From an uncultured Bacilli bacterium (GTDB lineage: Bacteria; Bacillota_I; Bacilli_A; RF39; UBA660): a stretch of 64,000 bases of DNA. A program made the translations under genes and the position numbers. The notes beneath the pieces are model-generated. The model saw only the letters and a list, made by a program, of their open reading frames with translations, searched no databases and was not told where the DNA came from. Positions within the stretch are counted from its first letter, which is position 1, and each line of letters starts with the position of its first letter. Of the stretch, positions 8,208-17,146 are shown piece after piece. Where the stretch lies: assembly GCA_934157235.1 (NCBI GenBank), contig CAKPHH010000005.1, positions 38,300-102,299 of the forward strand, read 5' to 3'.

Positions 8208-9997
8208 TGAGTATCGGAATAAGAAGCCAATTAGCTCCAAAAGGGCTACATTTCAATCCTAGTGATTTCGTTATTAGTGACAACTATGCTACTATCTTAA
8301 CAGTAGTATCTTATCCTAAATACATTCAACCAGGTTATTTAGCATCCCTAACTAATATGCCAGGTATTAAGGTCGTTGTAAAACACATCCCAGTACCATT
8401 CCAACAAATGGCTAAGATGTTAAATAAACAGGTTGCTGATTTAAAAGAAAAGTATCGTAGTGAAAAAGACTTAACAGTTCGTGAAAGATATCGTCAAGAT
8501 GCTGAAAGTTTGGAATATTTCGTTTCTATGTTAGCAGCTAGTCAAGCTCGCATCTTTGACTTTCAAATGCATATCATGATTACAGCACCTACTAAAGAAG
8601 GTCTAGAATTAAAGAAAGTAAATGTTAAAAACTACTTAGATGCTATGGACTTACGTGCTGTATCTCTACGTTTTGAACAAGAGAAAGTTTTAAAATCAAT
8701 TTTACCAATTTTCCCATCCCAAGATGTAGAACAAAGAATAGGTACTCCAATTCCTTCCGTAACAATTGCAGCTATGTATCCATTCATCTTTGATAGTATT
8801 AAAGATCCAGGTCTATCAACATTACTTGGTGTAGATTTCTCTGGTGGTGTAATTTTATTTAATCAATTTTTATATAAAATAAGAAAAGAAAATAATCGAA
8901 ATAATGCTAACATGATTATGCTTGGTACCTCTGGTTCTGGTAAATCAACAGCAGCTAAACTTCTTCTAAGAGGTCACATTCGTAATGGTTGCCAAATCGT
9001 TATTATCGACCCTGAAGATGAATTTAGAGATATTACTCAAGCTTTTGGTGGCGACACAGTAGATATTGGTAAAGGTGGAGAATTTGGTTTAATTAACCCT
9101 CTAGAAGTTGTAATCGATGCCGATGAAGAAGAAATTAAACAAGGTCTAGGTTATACAGTATTAACTAGAACTTTACAATTCTTAAAAGCCTTTATGAAAT
9201 ACTACGACCCATCAATTCAAGAAGATGTCTTAACTATGTTTAGTGAAGTAGTACAAGATACATATAAACGTTTTGGTATTGACTTTAATACAGATTTCTC
9301 ACACTATACAAGTGCTGATTATCCAACTTTTAGTGATGTTTACGCTACTATAAAAGGACGTTTAATGTCAATGACCGAACAAACTCAAGAACGTGAAATT
9401 ATGGAACGTCTTGAATTAAAAGTTAGACCAATTACAAAAGAATTAAAATTCTACTTTGATGGTCATACAACAATTAGTAAAGATAGTGACTTCATGGTAT
9501 TTAACATTAAAGAATTAATGAATAGTGATACAACCGTAAAAAATGCTTTATTCTTCAATGTTTTAAAATATGCCTGGGGACTATGCTTAGATAGTGAAGT
9601 AGATACAGTCTTAATGGTTGATGAAGCTCACGTGTTATTAGGTGACAAAAATACTTTAGGAGCTGATTTCTTAGCTCAAGTACAACGTCGTGCCCGTAAA
9701 TATAACACAGGAACAATCATCATAACTCAACAACCAAGTGACTTCTCAGACCCAGCTGTTATTACTCAAGGTAAAGCAATTTTCGATAACTCATCATATT
9801 ACTTAGTAATGGGTCTAAGAAAACAAGCTGTTGAAGATTTATCTTTACTTATCGATTTAAATGATAGTGAAAAAGAAAGTATAAAACGTTATTCTCAAGG
9901 TGAAGCTTTATTCGTTTGTGGAAATAGACGTATGAGAATAAATATTACAGTAACAAAAGAAGAACTAGACTCTTTCGGTACTGGAGGAGGTCTATAG
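8207..9997 (+). CDS. virB4: VirB4-type T4SS ATPase
   Basis: 596 aa. Walker A GTSGSGKST lies near residues 239-248 and Walker B VLMVDEAH near 467-474, followed by the QVQRRARKYNTGTIIITQQ sensor-like stretch and RMRINIT close to the end. This is the most conserved protein of type IV secretion systems; it energises pilus biogenesis and substrate transfer at the inner membrane. Coupled by TAATG to the preceding N-terminal domain gene. The P-loop is intact, so the system should be energised. Confidence 0.93.
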   Translation: MSIGIRSQLAPKGLHFNPSDFVISDNYATILTVVSYPKYIQPGYLASLTNMPGIKVVVKHIPVPFQQMAKMLNKQVADLKEKYRSEKDLTVRERYRQDAESLEYFVSMLAASQARIFDFQMHIMITAPTKEGLELKKVNVKNYLDAMDLRAVSLRFEQEKVLKSILPIFPSQDVEQRIGTPIPSVTIAAMYPFIFDSIKDPGLSTLLGVDFSGGVILFNQFLYKIRKENNRNNANMIMLGTSGSGKSTAAKLLLRGHIRNGCQIVIIDPEDEFRDITQAFGGDTVDIGKGGEFGLINPLEVVIDADEEEIKQGLGYTVLTRTLQFLKAFMKYYDPSIQEDVLTMFSEVVQDTYKRFGIDFNTDFSHYTSADYPTFSDVYATIKGRLMSMTEQTQEREIMERLELKVRPITKELKFYFDGHTTISKDSDFMVFNIKELMNSDTTVKNALFFNVLKYAWGLCLDSEVDTVLMVDEAHVLLGDKNTLGADFLAQVQRRARKYNTGTIIITQQPSDFSDPAVITQGKAIFDNSSYYLVMGLRKQAVEDLSLLIDLNDSEKESIKRYSQGEALFVCGNRRMRINITVTKEELDSFGTGGGL

Positions 9998-10019
9998 AAA
10001 GTAGTTAGGTGGTGATAGC

Positions 10020-12269
10020 ATGTCATCTTATAAAGCTAATAGAAATGGTAATAATAGCAGTGATAGCAACCTTTCTGAAAAAGAAAGAGCCAATAAAAAT
10101 AATACCAATAATGTTAGAAATGCAGCTGACGTAGCTATCGCATCAGGTAATCCCTATGCTGTCGCTGCTGGTGGTGTCGTAAAAGCCGCTGATAAATTAA
10201 CCGGTGGAAAGGCCAGTGAAAAACTAGGCCAAGGCATGACTAAAGCTATGGACAGAATGCCTGGTGGAAAAAAGATGCAAGATGCCTCTAACAAACTAAG
10301 TGAATCAGGTGCCAGTAATGCTATAGGAAAAGCCGCCGCTGCAAAAAATGGAACTGGTGCTGCAGAAAATGGTCTACCAGCCAGTGAAGCAGGAGCAAAA
10401 AATATCTCCTTACCAAAAGAAAATTTACTTGGTGAAAGCGGAAATAAAGGTGGAAAACTTGGTTCAAGTAGTGATGATCAAGATGGAAAAAGTCCGTTTG
10501 AAGGTGTAGGAAAAGGGACTATAAATATTAAGAAAGTAGTAGTTATTATTCTACCAATAATCTTAGGATTCTTTGGTGTGATTCTAATTATCGTAATGAC
10601 TAGTTCCATAGTATATGGTGACTTTGAAGATGCAATAGGAGCAAGTGATGCCTCTGGTGAATCAACTGGAGACATCATTTATTCAACTTCAAATAAAGAG
10701 GCTAAAGAGTTTTATTCCCGAATTAATGATGTAAAACTTTCTCTCCAACAAGAGGGTAAATTAGTAGATGCTATTCAAATAGTCGCAGTTTATCATACCT
10801 TAACATACTACGATGGTAGTATAAATTACAAAAGTATGACCAAGGCTAGATTAAAAGCAATTGGTGAAGATATTTATGATGGTTATAATCAAGATGATGA
10901 TGCCTATGCAAAAAATCTTGCCGAATCAATCTTTAAAGACTACTTCCCAGAATATGATTTAGAAAAAAGAACAAAACTTGGTTTAGAAACAATTACTTAT
11001 ATTAGAAATTATAGTAATTTTATAGGTGATTATAATACTGGAAACTGTTCTTCTCAAGGAACTTGTAATTATAATATCAAAGGTGTAAATACTGGTACAA
11101 CAGTAGTTAATAAAGCAATCAATGGTAAAAGTATAAAGGTTCGTCTAATGAATTGTACTGATCAAGGTTTAGGAACACCAATTGAAGGTGAATCATTAGT
11201 AGATTTTGAAAAGTATATTCTTGGTGTAGTTTATGGTGAGTTAGGTGAAGGACAAAATACTGAAGTATATAAAGTTCAAGCTATCGTAGCTCGTTCCTTT
11301 GCTTTAAGTAGACCAGTAACCATGAATGGTGCTGGAGGCGTAAAACTAGTAACTGAAGGGAATCAAACTATTCTTCAAATCAGAAACTGTACAGAAGATC
11401 AAGTATACTGTGATCCAGAACAAGGATGTTCAACTACTGTTAGTGCAACAGAGGCCGATAGAACAGGAGCCACAATCTATTCCGGACAAACAACAAAACC
11501 CATAACTATAAAACGACCATTAGCTAAAAATTCTAAGTTAAGAACAGCAGTAAGTTCCGTAATGGGGGAAGTTGCTGTTGATAGTAATGGTTACGTTACT
11601 AATATTGGTTATCAAGGAACTGTTCAAAATAGATGGAAAACTCTAGCTGAATCCGGTATGGATTATAAACAAATCATCATCTCAGACTATTCTCTAGTTT
11701 CAAGTATTGCTGAAAATACTTGTAATGTAAATGGTACTACTAACTGTGCTGTTGGTGTCTCTGGACCATATGCTAACTGGAAACAGTTTGAAGGTTCTTG
11801 GATAAATATTACTTTAGGTGATTCTGGTCAAACCATTAAACAAATCGGTTGTTTAGCAACTTCAATTTCTATGTTAATTGCAAAATCTGGCGTAGCAACA
11901 ATAGTTCAAGGAGACTTCAATCCTGGAAGCTTTGTAGAAGCCATGAATAGAAACAATGGTTTCGTCAATGGTGGTAACCTAAGCTGGTATGCCGTTCAAC
12001 GTATAGCTCCTAAGTTTAAATATGTAAACTCTATATCAGTAGCTGGTAAAACAAGAGAAGCTAAATTAAATCAACTAAAAGAATTATTAAATAAAGGTTA
12101 TTATGTAGTTGCTGAAGTAAAAGGCGATACTGGACAGCATTGGGTAGCAATAGATAGTATTGTTGGTGATAGAATCATCATGATGGACCCTGGTAGTCGT
12201 GCTACTGACATGTGGACTCAATATAAATGGTATAACACCAGTCGCTTTAATTACTTTAAAGTTGGATAG
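10020..12269 (+). CDS. T4SS-associated wall-remodelling protein: TM anchor + SpoIID-like domain + C39-like peptidase domain
   Basis: 749 aa; ATG after GGTGGTGATAGC. Residues 1-165 are low-complexity Gly/Ala/Asn/Lys (cytoplasmic), 168-198 a membrane helix, and 210-340 a helical region. About 370-560 is a SpoIID-like domain containing YILGVVYGELGEG and KVQAIVARSFALS, the signature around the catalytic Glu of SpoIID lytic transglycosylases. About 583-747 is a C39-like fold with Cys in GCLATS, His in QHWVAID and Asp in MDPGS. It occupies the place of the VirB1/CwlT-type hydrolase after virB4, so it probably opens peptidoglycan for the secretion channel. The C39-like domain could be a peptidase or an amidase. 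Confidence 0.72.
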   Translation: MSSYKANRNGNNSSDSNLSEKERANKNNTNNVRNAADVAIASGNPYAVAAGGVVKAADKLTGGKASEKLGQGMTKAMDRMPGGKKMQDASNKLSESGASNAIGKAAAAKNGTGAAENGLPASEAGAKNISLPKENLLGESGNKGGKLGSSSDDQDGKSPFEGVGKGTINIKKVVVIILPIILGFFGVILIIVMTSSIVYGDFEDAIGASDASGESTGDIIYSTSNKEAKEFYSRINDVKLSLQQEGKLVDAIQIVAVYHTLTYYDGSINYKSMTKARLKAIGEDIYDGYNQDDDAYAKNLAESIFKDYFPEYDLEKRTKLGLETITYIRNYSNFIGDYNTGNCSSQGTCNYNIKGVNTGTTVVNKAINGKSIKVRLMNCTDQGLGTPIEGESLVDFEKYILGVVYGELGEGQNTEVYKVQAIVARSFALSRPVTMNGAGGVKLVTEGNQTILQIRNCTEDQVYCDPEQGCSTTVSATEADRTGATIYSGQTTKPITIKRPLAKNSKLRTAVSSVMGEVAVDSNGYVTNIGYQGTVQNRWKTLAESGMDYKQIIISDYSLVSSIAENTCNVNGTTNCAVGVSGPYANWKQFEGSWINITLGDSGQTIKQIGCLATSISMLIAKSGVATIVQGDFNPGSFVEAMNRNNGFVNGGNLSWYAVQRIAPKFKYVNSISVAGKTREAKLNQLKELLNKGYYVVAEVKGDTGQHWVAIDSIVGDRIIMMDPGSRATDMWTQYKWYNTSRFNYFKVG

Positions 12270-12278
12270 GAGAGTATA

Positions 12279-13052
12279 ATGAAAAAAAGATATATTGTAA
12301 TTATAATTGTAATAGCAGTTTATTTTATCGTTCTCTTTCTCCTATACGGAAAAGATAACCTTAAACAAAGTAAATTAAAAACAACTCTTATCATAGAAAA
12401 TAGTAGTGTCTGGCAACTTGAAAATAATAAATGGACTAATATGAATAAAAATGCCAATATTACAGATTTAAACTGGGAAGAGTTTAATATCGTTATAGAT
12501 AATAAAAATATTGGTAAATACAATGTAGTTTATGATAATAAATGGTATATATTTGATAGTAAAAGAAAACCATACAACTACGATGGAACTTTCCTTGCTT
12601 ATAGAGCAAACTATGACATGAAAGTTAAAGATTTTACCAAAGAATCAATTACAGACTTTACCTATGTAAACAAAGTATTAAAACAAAATAATCTTTCCCT
12701 AAATCAAGAACTAACAGTCAGTAATTACATTAAAACAGATATTGATAATGACAACCAAGAAGAAACATTCTACTTTATAAGTAACGCTTTTCCTATGGAA
12801 ACAGCTCCTAAAAATATTTTTAGCATTGTTTTTATGGAAAAAAATGATATAATATACCCAATTTATAAATCTATTGAGCAAAATAAAGGTTTAAATGGTT
12901 GTAAACCATATATTAGTGCTATAATAGACGTCGATGAGGACAATAAATATGAGTTTGTCTTATCTTGTAGCAAATATAGTGTTGAAACACCAATTGATAT
13001 GTTATATAAATTAAAGAATAAAGAATTTAGAATAATTGTTAGTAATCAATAA
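12279..13052 (+). CDS. Membrane-anchored protein of unknown function with Asp-rich loops
   Basis: 257 aa; SD AGGAGAG precedes the ATG. One N-terminal membrane helix (residues 5-23) is followed by an extracytoplasmic domain. Two loops, DIDNDNQEE (near 153) and DVDEDNKYE (near 220), resemble Ca2+-binding loops of FG-GAP/dockerin-type repeats. I do not recognise a family. It follows the SpoIID/C39 protein by 9 nt, so an accessory role outside the membrane in the same apparatus is likely. Confidence 0.6.
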   Translation: MKKRYIVIIIVIAVYFIVLFLLYGKDNLKQSKLKTTLIIENSSVWQLENNKWTNMNKNANITDLNWEEFNIVIDNKNIGKYNVVYDNKWYIFDSKRKPYNYDGTFLAYRANYDMKVKDFTKESITDFTYVNKVLKQNNLSLNQELTVSNYIKTDIDNDNQEETFYFISNAFPMETAPKNIFSIVFMEKNDIIYPIYKSIEQNKGLNGCKPYISAIIDVDEDNKYEFVLSCSKYSVETPIDMLYKLKNKEFRIIVSNQ

Positions 13053-13079
13053 ATAATAATGCCTTTTTTTGTGAGGAAA

Positions 13080-13088
13080 TGTTATAAT
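13080..13088 (+). promoter_or_regulatory. Extended -10 promoter element before virD4
   Basis: TGTTATAAT, 22 nt upstream of the virD4 ATG; no convincing -35. An AAAGGGAG ribosome-binding site follows. It suggests the coupling protein has its own transcription start. Confidence 0.5.
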
Positions 13089-13110
13089 ATAAACGAAAGG
13101 GAGTAGTAAC

Positions 13111-15372
13111 ATGAAATTAAAATTTCGCGCAGATTCACATGATTTATTAATATTTGGTATCTTTGCTGTATTTTTACTATATGTAGTAGCAATTGTAATC
13201 GTTAATCTTGCTACTTTTGCAGCCGAAGGTACATTATCAGGCTTTAACCCATTACCAGCTTTTGGACCAAAGTATATCTTAACAACAATAGTATTCTTTA
13301 TCCTAGCTTTAGCAGCTTTATTCATAAGTGTTAGTTCATACTTTTTTGAAAGAGAAAAAGGTCTTGGAATAACTACTGAAAAGAAAGATAAAGGTTACTC
13401 TCGTTGGGCTAAAGATAAAGAAATTAAAGAAGAACTAGAGTGTGTGCCAGTTCAAGCCAAAAGAGCTAAAGCTGCTGGTATTCCACTAATTGTTACCAAA
13501 GAAGAGTTATGGGTAGATAATGGTGAATACCACTCACTAATTATTGGTGCTACTGGTTCAGGTAAAACACAATGCGTTGTTTTCCCACAAGTTCATAGTT
13601 TAGCAAAAGCCAGAGAATCAATGATTATCACCGACCCAAAAGGTGAGATTTACGAAAAGTCAAGCGTTATGCTAAGAGAAATGGGCTATCAAATTTTACT
13701 ATTAAACTTCCGTGACCCTCAAAATGGTAGTGCATGGAATCCCATGACTTTACCATATAAACTTTATAAATCAGGAAATCACGACAAGGCTATTGAGCTA
13801 CTTGATGACTTAGCTTTAAATATCCTTTATGATGATAGTAATAAAAATGCTGATCCATTCTGGGAAAAAACTTCAGCTGATTATTTTTCAGGTATTGCTC
13901 TAGGCTTATTTGAAGATGCTAAAGAAGATGAAATTAATATTAATAGTATCTCTCTAGCAACAACAGTTGGGGAAGAAAAGTTCGGTGGATCTACTTATAT
14001 TAAAGAATACTTTAATGCTAAAGACCCAGCTAGTGCTGCAGCCATCAATGCTTCAAGTACCATTATGGCTCCAACAGAAACTAAAGGCAGTATCCTATCT
14101 GTATTTAAACAAAAAGTAAAATTATTTGCTTCGCGTGATAATTTAAGTGAAATGTTATCTTATAGTAGTGTAGACCTAGAAAGTATTGGTGAAAGACCAA
14201 CTGCTGTATTCATCGTTATTCAAGATGAAAAGAAAACATATCACTCATTAGTTACTATTCTATTAAAACAAATTTATGAAACTTTAATTTCAACTGCGCA
14301 AAAGCATGGTGGAAAACTACCTGTAAGAACTAACTTTATTCTTGATGAGTTTGCTAACATGCCACCATTAAAAGATGTAACAACTATGATTACTGCTGCT
14401 CGTTCAAGACGTATTAGATTTACTATGATTATTCAAAACTTTGCACAATTAGATGCTGTGTATGGTAAAGATGATGCTGAAACAATCCGTGGTAACTGTG
14501 GTAATATTATTTACTTAATTACAACAGAATTAAAAGCCCTAGAAGAAATTTCTAAAATGTGTGGTGAAGTAAAATCTAAGAAAGATGAAAAGACTGCTTC
14601 AACACCTTTAGTAACTGTCTCAGACTTACAAAGAATGAAACAATATGAAACAGTAATCCTACGTATGCGTAAACAACCATTTAAAACTAAATTAACTCCA
14701 GATTGGCAAATAGATTGGGGTAGAAAATATCCTTTAGCAAAGTACCCTAACAGACCAAAAAGAGAAGTTCATACTTTCGATATAAAAGAATTTGTTAAAA
14801 ATCAAAAGAAAAAGAAATTATTAGAGATGATGAACGCTGCTGAGTCAGAAGCAAATGGTACTCTTCCGGAGCAAAAAGAAAAAATTGATCAATTCGATTA
14901 TTCAGAGAAAAAGACATATCAAGGACGTTCATTTGGTTCATCCTCAACTTCTAATCCAATGATTGATTTTTCTTCTCCATTCTTAGAAAGAGAAAAAGAA
15001 CCAGCCAAAAAACCATACGAGCCAGTCTTTGTACCAAGCGAAAGTAAGCCAAGTCCAGTTGCTGAGTTCACTCAAACACCTAGTGTAAAACCATTGGAAA
15101 AAGAGTCTTCATCTAAAGATGATGGTTTCAATTTCGATGTTGATGAATTAGTTAAAAAGATAGATGCTAAGATAGCAGAACTTGAAGAGGAAGAAAAGCG
15201 TAACAAAGCTCAAGAAGCATCTCATCAAGAAATTAAACCAACACCACCTATCGACAATGTTAAACCTTTAGAAACAACTCCTGTAGTTGAAAATAAAACA
15301 AATGTTAATAATTTAGAGTTATCAGATGATGAATCCGACGATGATTTCTTCGATGATTTCTTTGATAATTAA
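13111..15372 (+). CDS. virD4: VirD4/TraG-type coupling ATPase with acidic/proline tail
   Basis: 753 aa. Two N-terminal membrane helices (about 10-32 and 50-72) precede the TraG/VirD4 core: Walker A IIGATGSGKT (near 143-152), ITDPKGEIY, and Walker B NFILDEFANMP (near 408-418) followed by ITAARSRRIRF. From about residue 570 the protein becomes Pro/Glu/Lys-rich with a predicted coiled segment, and it ends in an Asp/Glu/Phe-rich stretch. VirD4 selects substrates and feeds them to the VirB channel. The acidic tail could be a docking site, by inference. Core motifs are intact. Confidence 0.92.
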   Translation: MKLKFRADSHDLLIFGIFAVFLLYVVAIVIVNLATFAAEGTLSGFNPLPAFGPKYILTTIVFFILALAALFISVSSYFFEREKGLGITTEKKDKGYSRWAKDKEIKEELECVPVQAKRAKAAGIPLIVTKEELWVDNGEYHSLIIGATGSGKTQCVVFPQVHSLAKARESMIITDPKGEIYEKSSVMLREMGYQILLLNFRDPQNGSAWNPMTLPYKLYKSGNHDKAIELLDDLALNILYDDSNKNADPFWEKTSADYFSGIALGLFEDAKEDEININSISLATTVGEEKFGGSTYIKEYFNAKDPASAAAINASSTIMAPTETKGSILSVFKQKVKLFASRDNLSEMLSYSSVDLESIGERPTAVFIVIQDEKKTYHSLVTILLKQIYETLISTAQKHGGKLPVRTNFILDEFANMPPLKDVTTMITAARSRRIRFTMIIQNFAQLDAVYGKDDAETIRGNCGNIIYLITTELKALEEISKMCGEVKSKKDEKTASTPLVTVSDLQRMKQYETVILRMRKQPFKTKLTPDWQIDWGRKYPLAKYPNRPKREVHTFDIKEFVKNQKKKKLLEMMNAAESEANGTLPEQKEKIDQFDYSEKKTYQGRSFGSSSTSNPMIDFSSPFLEREKEPAKKPYEPVFVPSESKPSPVAEFTQTPSVKPLEKESSSKDDGFNFDVDELVKKIDAKIAELEEEEKRNKAQEASHQEIKPTPPIDNVKPLETTPVVENKTNVNNLELSDDESDDDFFDDFFDN

Positions 15373-15393
15373 TATAAGGAAGGAGCTTAAAAT

Positions 15394-16680
15394 ATGAATA
15401 TTAAGTTTGATTTAGGTAAAAAAAATGGAAAAGTAAATGATATCAAAGCCGATGAACTAGATGAAAAATTTGATGATGAAGAAAAAGACATTGATGCTTC
15501 TGATGATTATGAGGAAGAGGATGATGATTCAGATACTTCATCAACTTCTAACAAAAAAGCTTCAACTTCAGTTATTAACAATGAGCTAAAAGGATTTTTA
15601 ATAAAAATAGCAGTTATAATTATTGGTGGTATAATACTTTTATTTGTTGTCTTAGGTTTAGCTTCCCTTGGAGGAAAAACTTATAGTTATGAAAGAATAG
15701 AAGAAATAATGACTACCGCTGCAGAAAACTATTTTGCTGACTATCCAGAAAGTTTACCAAAGACAGAATTACAAGTAGTAGAAGTAGAAACCCTAACTTT
15801 AGTACAAAATGGTTATATGAAAGACTTATCTGAATACACTAAAAAAGGTGTATCTTGTACTGGAAAAGTTAGTGTTTCAAAATCAGGTAATGATTATGTT
15901 TATACACCAAACTTAAATTGTGGTGAAGACTATGCTAGTAAAACATTATCTAGTGCTATTCTTGAAGATTCTAAAGTGGTAACATCTGGTTATGGACTAT
16001 ACCAAATGAATGGTAACTATGTTTTCCGTGGAGAAAAAGTTAATAATTATGTTCAATTAGGTGAAACACTTTGGCGTGTAGTTAAAATGGATTCAAACCA
16101 TAATATGTATTTAGTAACAAACGAATATGCTGGATACACAACTTCTTGGGATGATAGATATAATAAAGCTTTAGACTATGGAGCTGGTATAAATAATTAT
16201 TCAGCAAGTCGTGTTAAAGAATATCTTGAAGAAATCTATAATGAAGAAAAAGAAGGATTAAGAACCTTTACTGCAGAAGACAAAACAAAATTATCCCTTC
16301 TTGATGTATGTACAGCAAAACGTGATGCAACAAGTAAAACTAATAATAACAGTATTGAATGTCAAACTACTGAGAAAGCTCAAAAGCTAGGTCTATTAAC
16401 AGTATCAGACTATATTAATGCTAGTATCGATCCAGACTGTACAAGTGTAAGTAGCATTTCTTGTCAAAACTATAACTACTTAGCCATAAAATATAGTTGG
16501 TGGACATCAACTGCTGTTGCTAATACGTCAGCTTATGCTTACGTTGTTGGTAGTAATGGTGTCATAAGATCAACAAGATGCAGCGATTATAATAACGTAA
16601 GACCAGTTATCAAACTAAGTAGTCGTATCATGATTACTAATGGTGATGGAACTGAAAATAATCCATACGTTATAAAATAA
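15394..16680 (+). CDS. Membrane-anchored surface protein with C-terminal lectin-like (DUF6273-like) domain
   Basis: 428 aa; strong SD AAGGAAGGAG. The N-terminal 65 residues are very acidic and probably cytoplasmic, followed by a membrane helix (about 68-92) and then an extracytoplasmic region. The last ~230 residues contain LGETLWRVVKMD, TSWDDRY, YSWWTSTA and NNVRPVIKLSS. These are the marks of the DUF6273-type domain, related in form to sulfatase-modifying/C-type-lectin folds. Paired cysteines suggest disulfides. It is the last gene of the cluster, before a strong terminator, so it may be the surface adhesin or a cargo-presenting component. No reverse transcriptase or template repeat is seen nearby. 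Confidence 0.6.
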   Translation: MNIKFDLGKKNGKVNDIKADELDEKFDDEEKDIDASDDYEEEDDDSDTSSTSNKKASTSVINNELKGFLIKIAVIIIGGIILLFVVLGLASLGGKTYSYERIEEIMTTAAENYFADYPESLPKTELQVVEVETLTLVQNGYMKDLSEYTKKGVSCTGKVSVSKSGNDYVYTPNLNCGEDYASKTLSSAILEDSKVVTSGYGLYQMNGNYVFRGEKVNNYVQLGETLWRVVKMDSNHNMYLVTNEYAGYTTSWDDRYNKALDYGAGINNYSASRVKEYLEEIYNEEKEGLRTFTAEDKTKLSLLDVCTAKRDATSKTNNNSIECQTTEKAQKLGLLTVSDYINASIDPDCTSVSSISCQNYNYLAIKYSWWTSTAVANTSAYAYVVGSNGVIRSTRCSDYNNVRPVIKLSSRIMITNGDGTENNPYVIK

Positions 16681-16683
16681 TAG

Positions 16684-16714
16684 GAATCTATAATTGTTAT
16701 AGATTCTTTTTTTT
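16684..16714 (+). terminator. Intrinsic terminator ending the Tad/T4SS cluster
   Basis: Perfect 10-bp stem GAATCTATAA / TTATAGATTC, TTG loop, 8 T. Confidence 0.92.
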
Positions 16715-16739
16715 CATCTAATATTATAGAGGTGAAAAT

Positions 16740-17039
16740 ATGACTATTGATATGATTGACTTCCTAGATATTTATAAAAATAAAACTATAAATATCATAG
16801 ATATAAGAAGTAGATACATATATGAACTAAGTCACATTCCAAATGCAATCAATATCCCATATGATTATTTAATCTTAAATCCTCCTAAGTACTTAAACAA
16901 AAATGAAACATACTACTTATATTGTCAAGCTGGTTATACTAGTAAAAGTATTGCCAAAAAACTAAACTCATCAGGATATCAAACAATAAGCATCAATGGT
17001 GGTTACAATAGTTACAAATTAAACAGTAAAAGAAATTAA
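16740..17039 (+). CDS. Single-domain rhodanese-like protein
   Basis: 99 aa; ATG after GAGGTGAAAAT. This is a single rhodanese domain: the N-terminal IIDIRSRYIYELSHIPNAINIP stretch carries the Asp-Arg and His-Ile-Pro marks, and the active-site loop is CQAGYTS (near residues 62-68) with the catalytic Cys. Such proteins transfer sulfur from persulfides or thiosulfate in the cytoplasm. It is monocistronic between two terminators; the physiological acceptor cannot be told from the sequence. Confidence 0.85.
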   Translation: MTIDMIDFLDIYKNKTINIIDIRSRYIYELSHIPNAINIPYDYLILNPPKYLNKNETYYLYCQAGYTSKSIAKKLNSSGYQTISINGGYNSYKLNSKRN

Positions 17040-17045
17040 AAATAA

Positions 17046-17071
17046 GGATATTAGACACCTAATATCCTTTT
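17046..17071 (+). terminator. Intrinsic terminator
   Basis: Stem GGATATTAG / CTAATATCC with ACAC loop, then TTTT, just after the rhodanese gene. Confidence 0.85.
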
Positions 17072-17146
17072 GTATTGTAAAGATAAATTGTACTATCTAG
17101 ACCAGTCAAATGTTTTGTATTATAATAGTAACAGAAGGTGGATAAC

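Noticed and set aside
8205..8209. Frameshift or sequencing error splitting virB4
   Set aside because: The TAATG overlap is a normal coupling arrangement also used at 1905 and 52646, and the N-terminal protein has a natural end.
12320..13325. Minus-strand open frames near 12.3-13.3 kb
   Set aside because: They lie opposite well-supported plus-strand genes, have no SD and show low-complexity composition.
1..16680. Integrative conjugative element
   Set aside because: VirB4/VirD4/PrgI are present but no relaxase, oriT-like repeat, integrase or att duplication is visible, and housekeeping genes adjoin the end. It cannot be excluded that these lie upstream of position 1.
15394..16680. Diversity-generating retroelement target gene
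   Set aside because: The C-terminal domain is lectin-like, but there is no reverse transcriptase or template repeat in the surrounding sequence.
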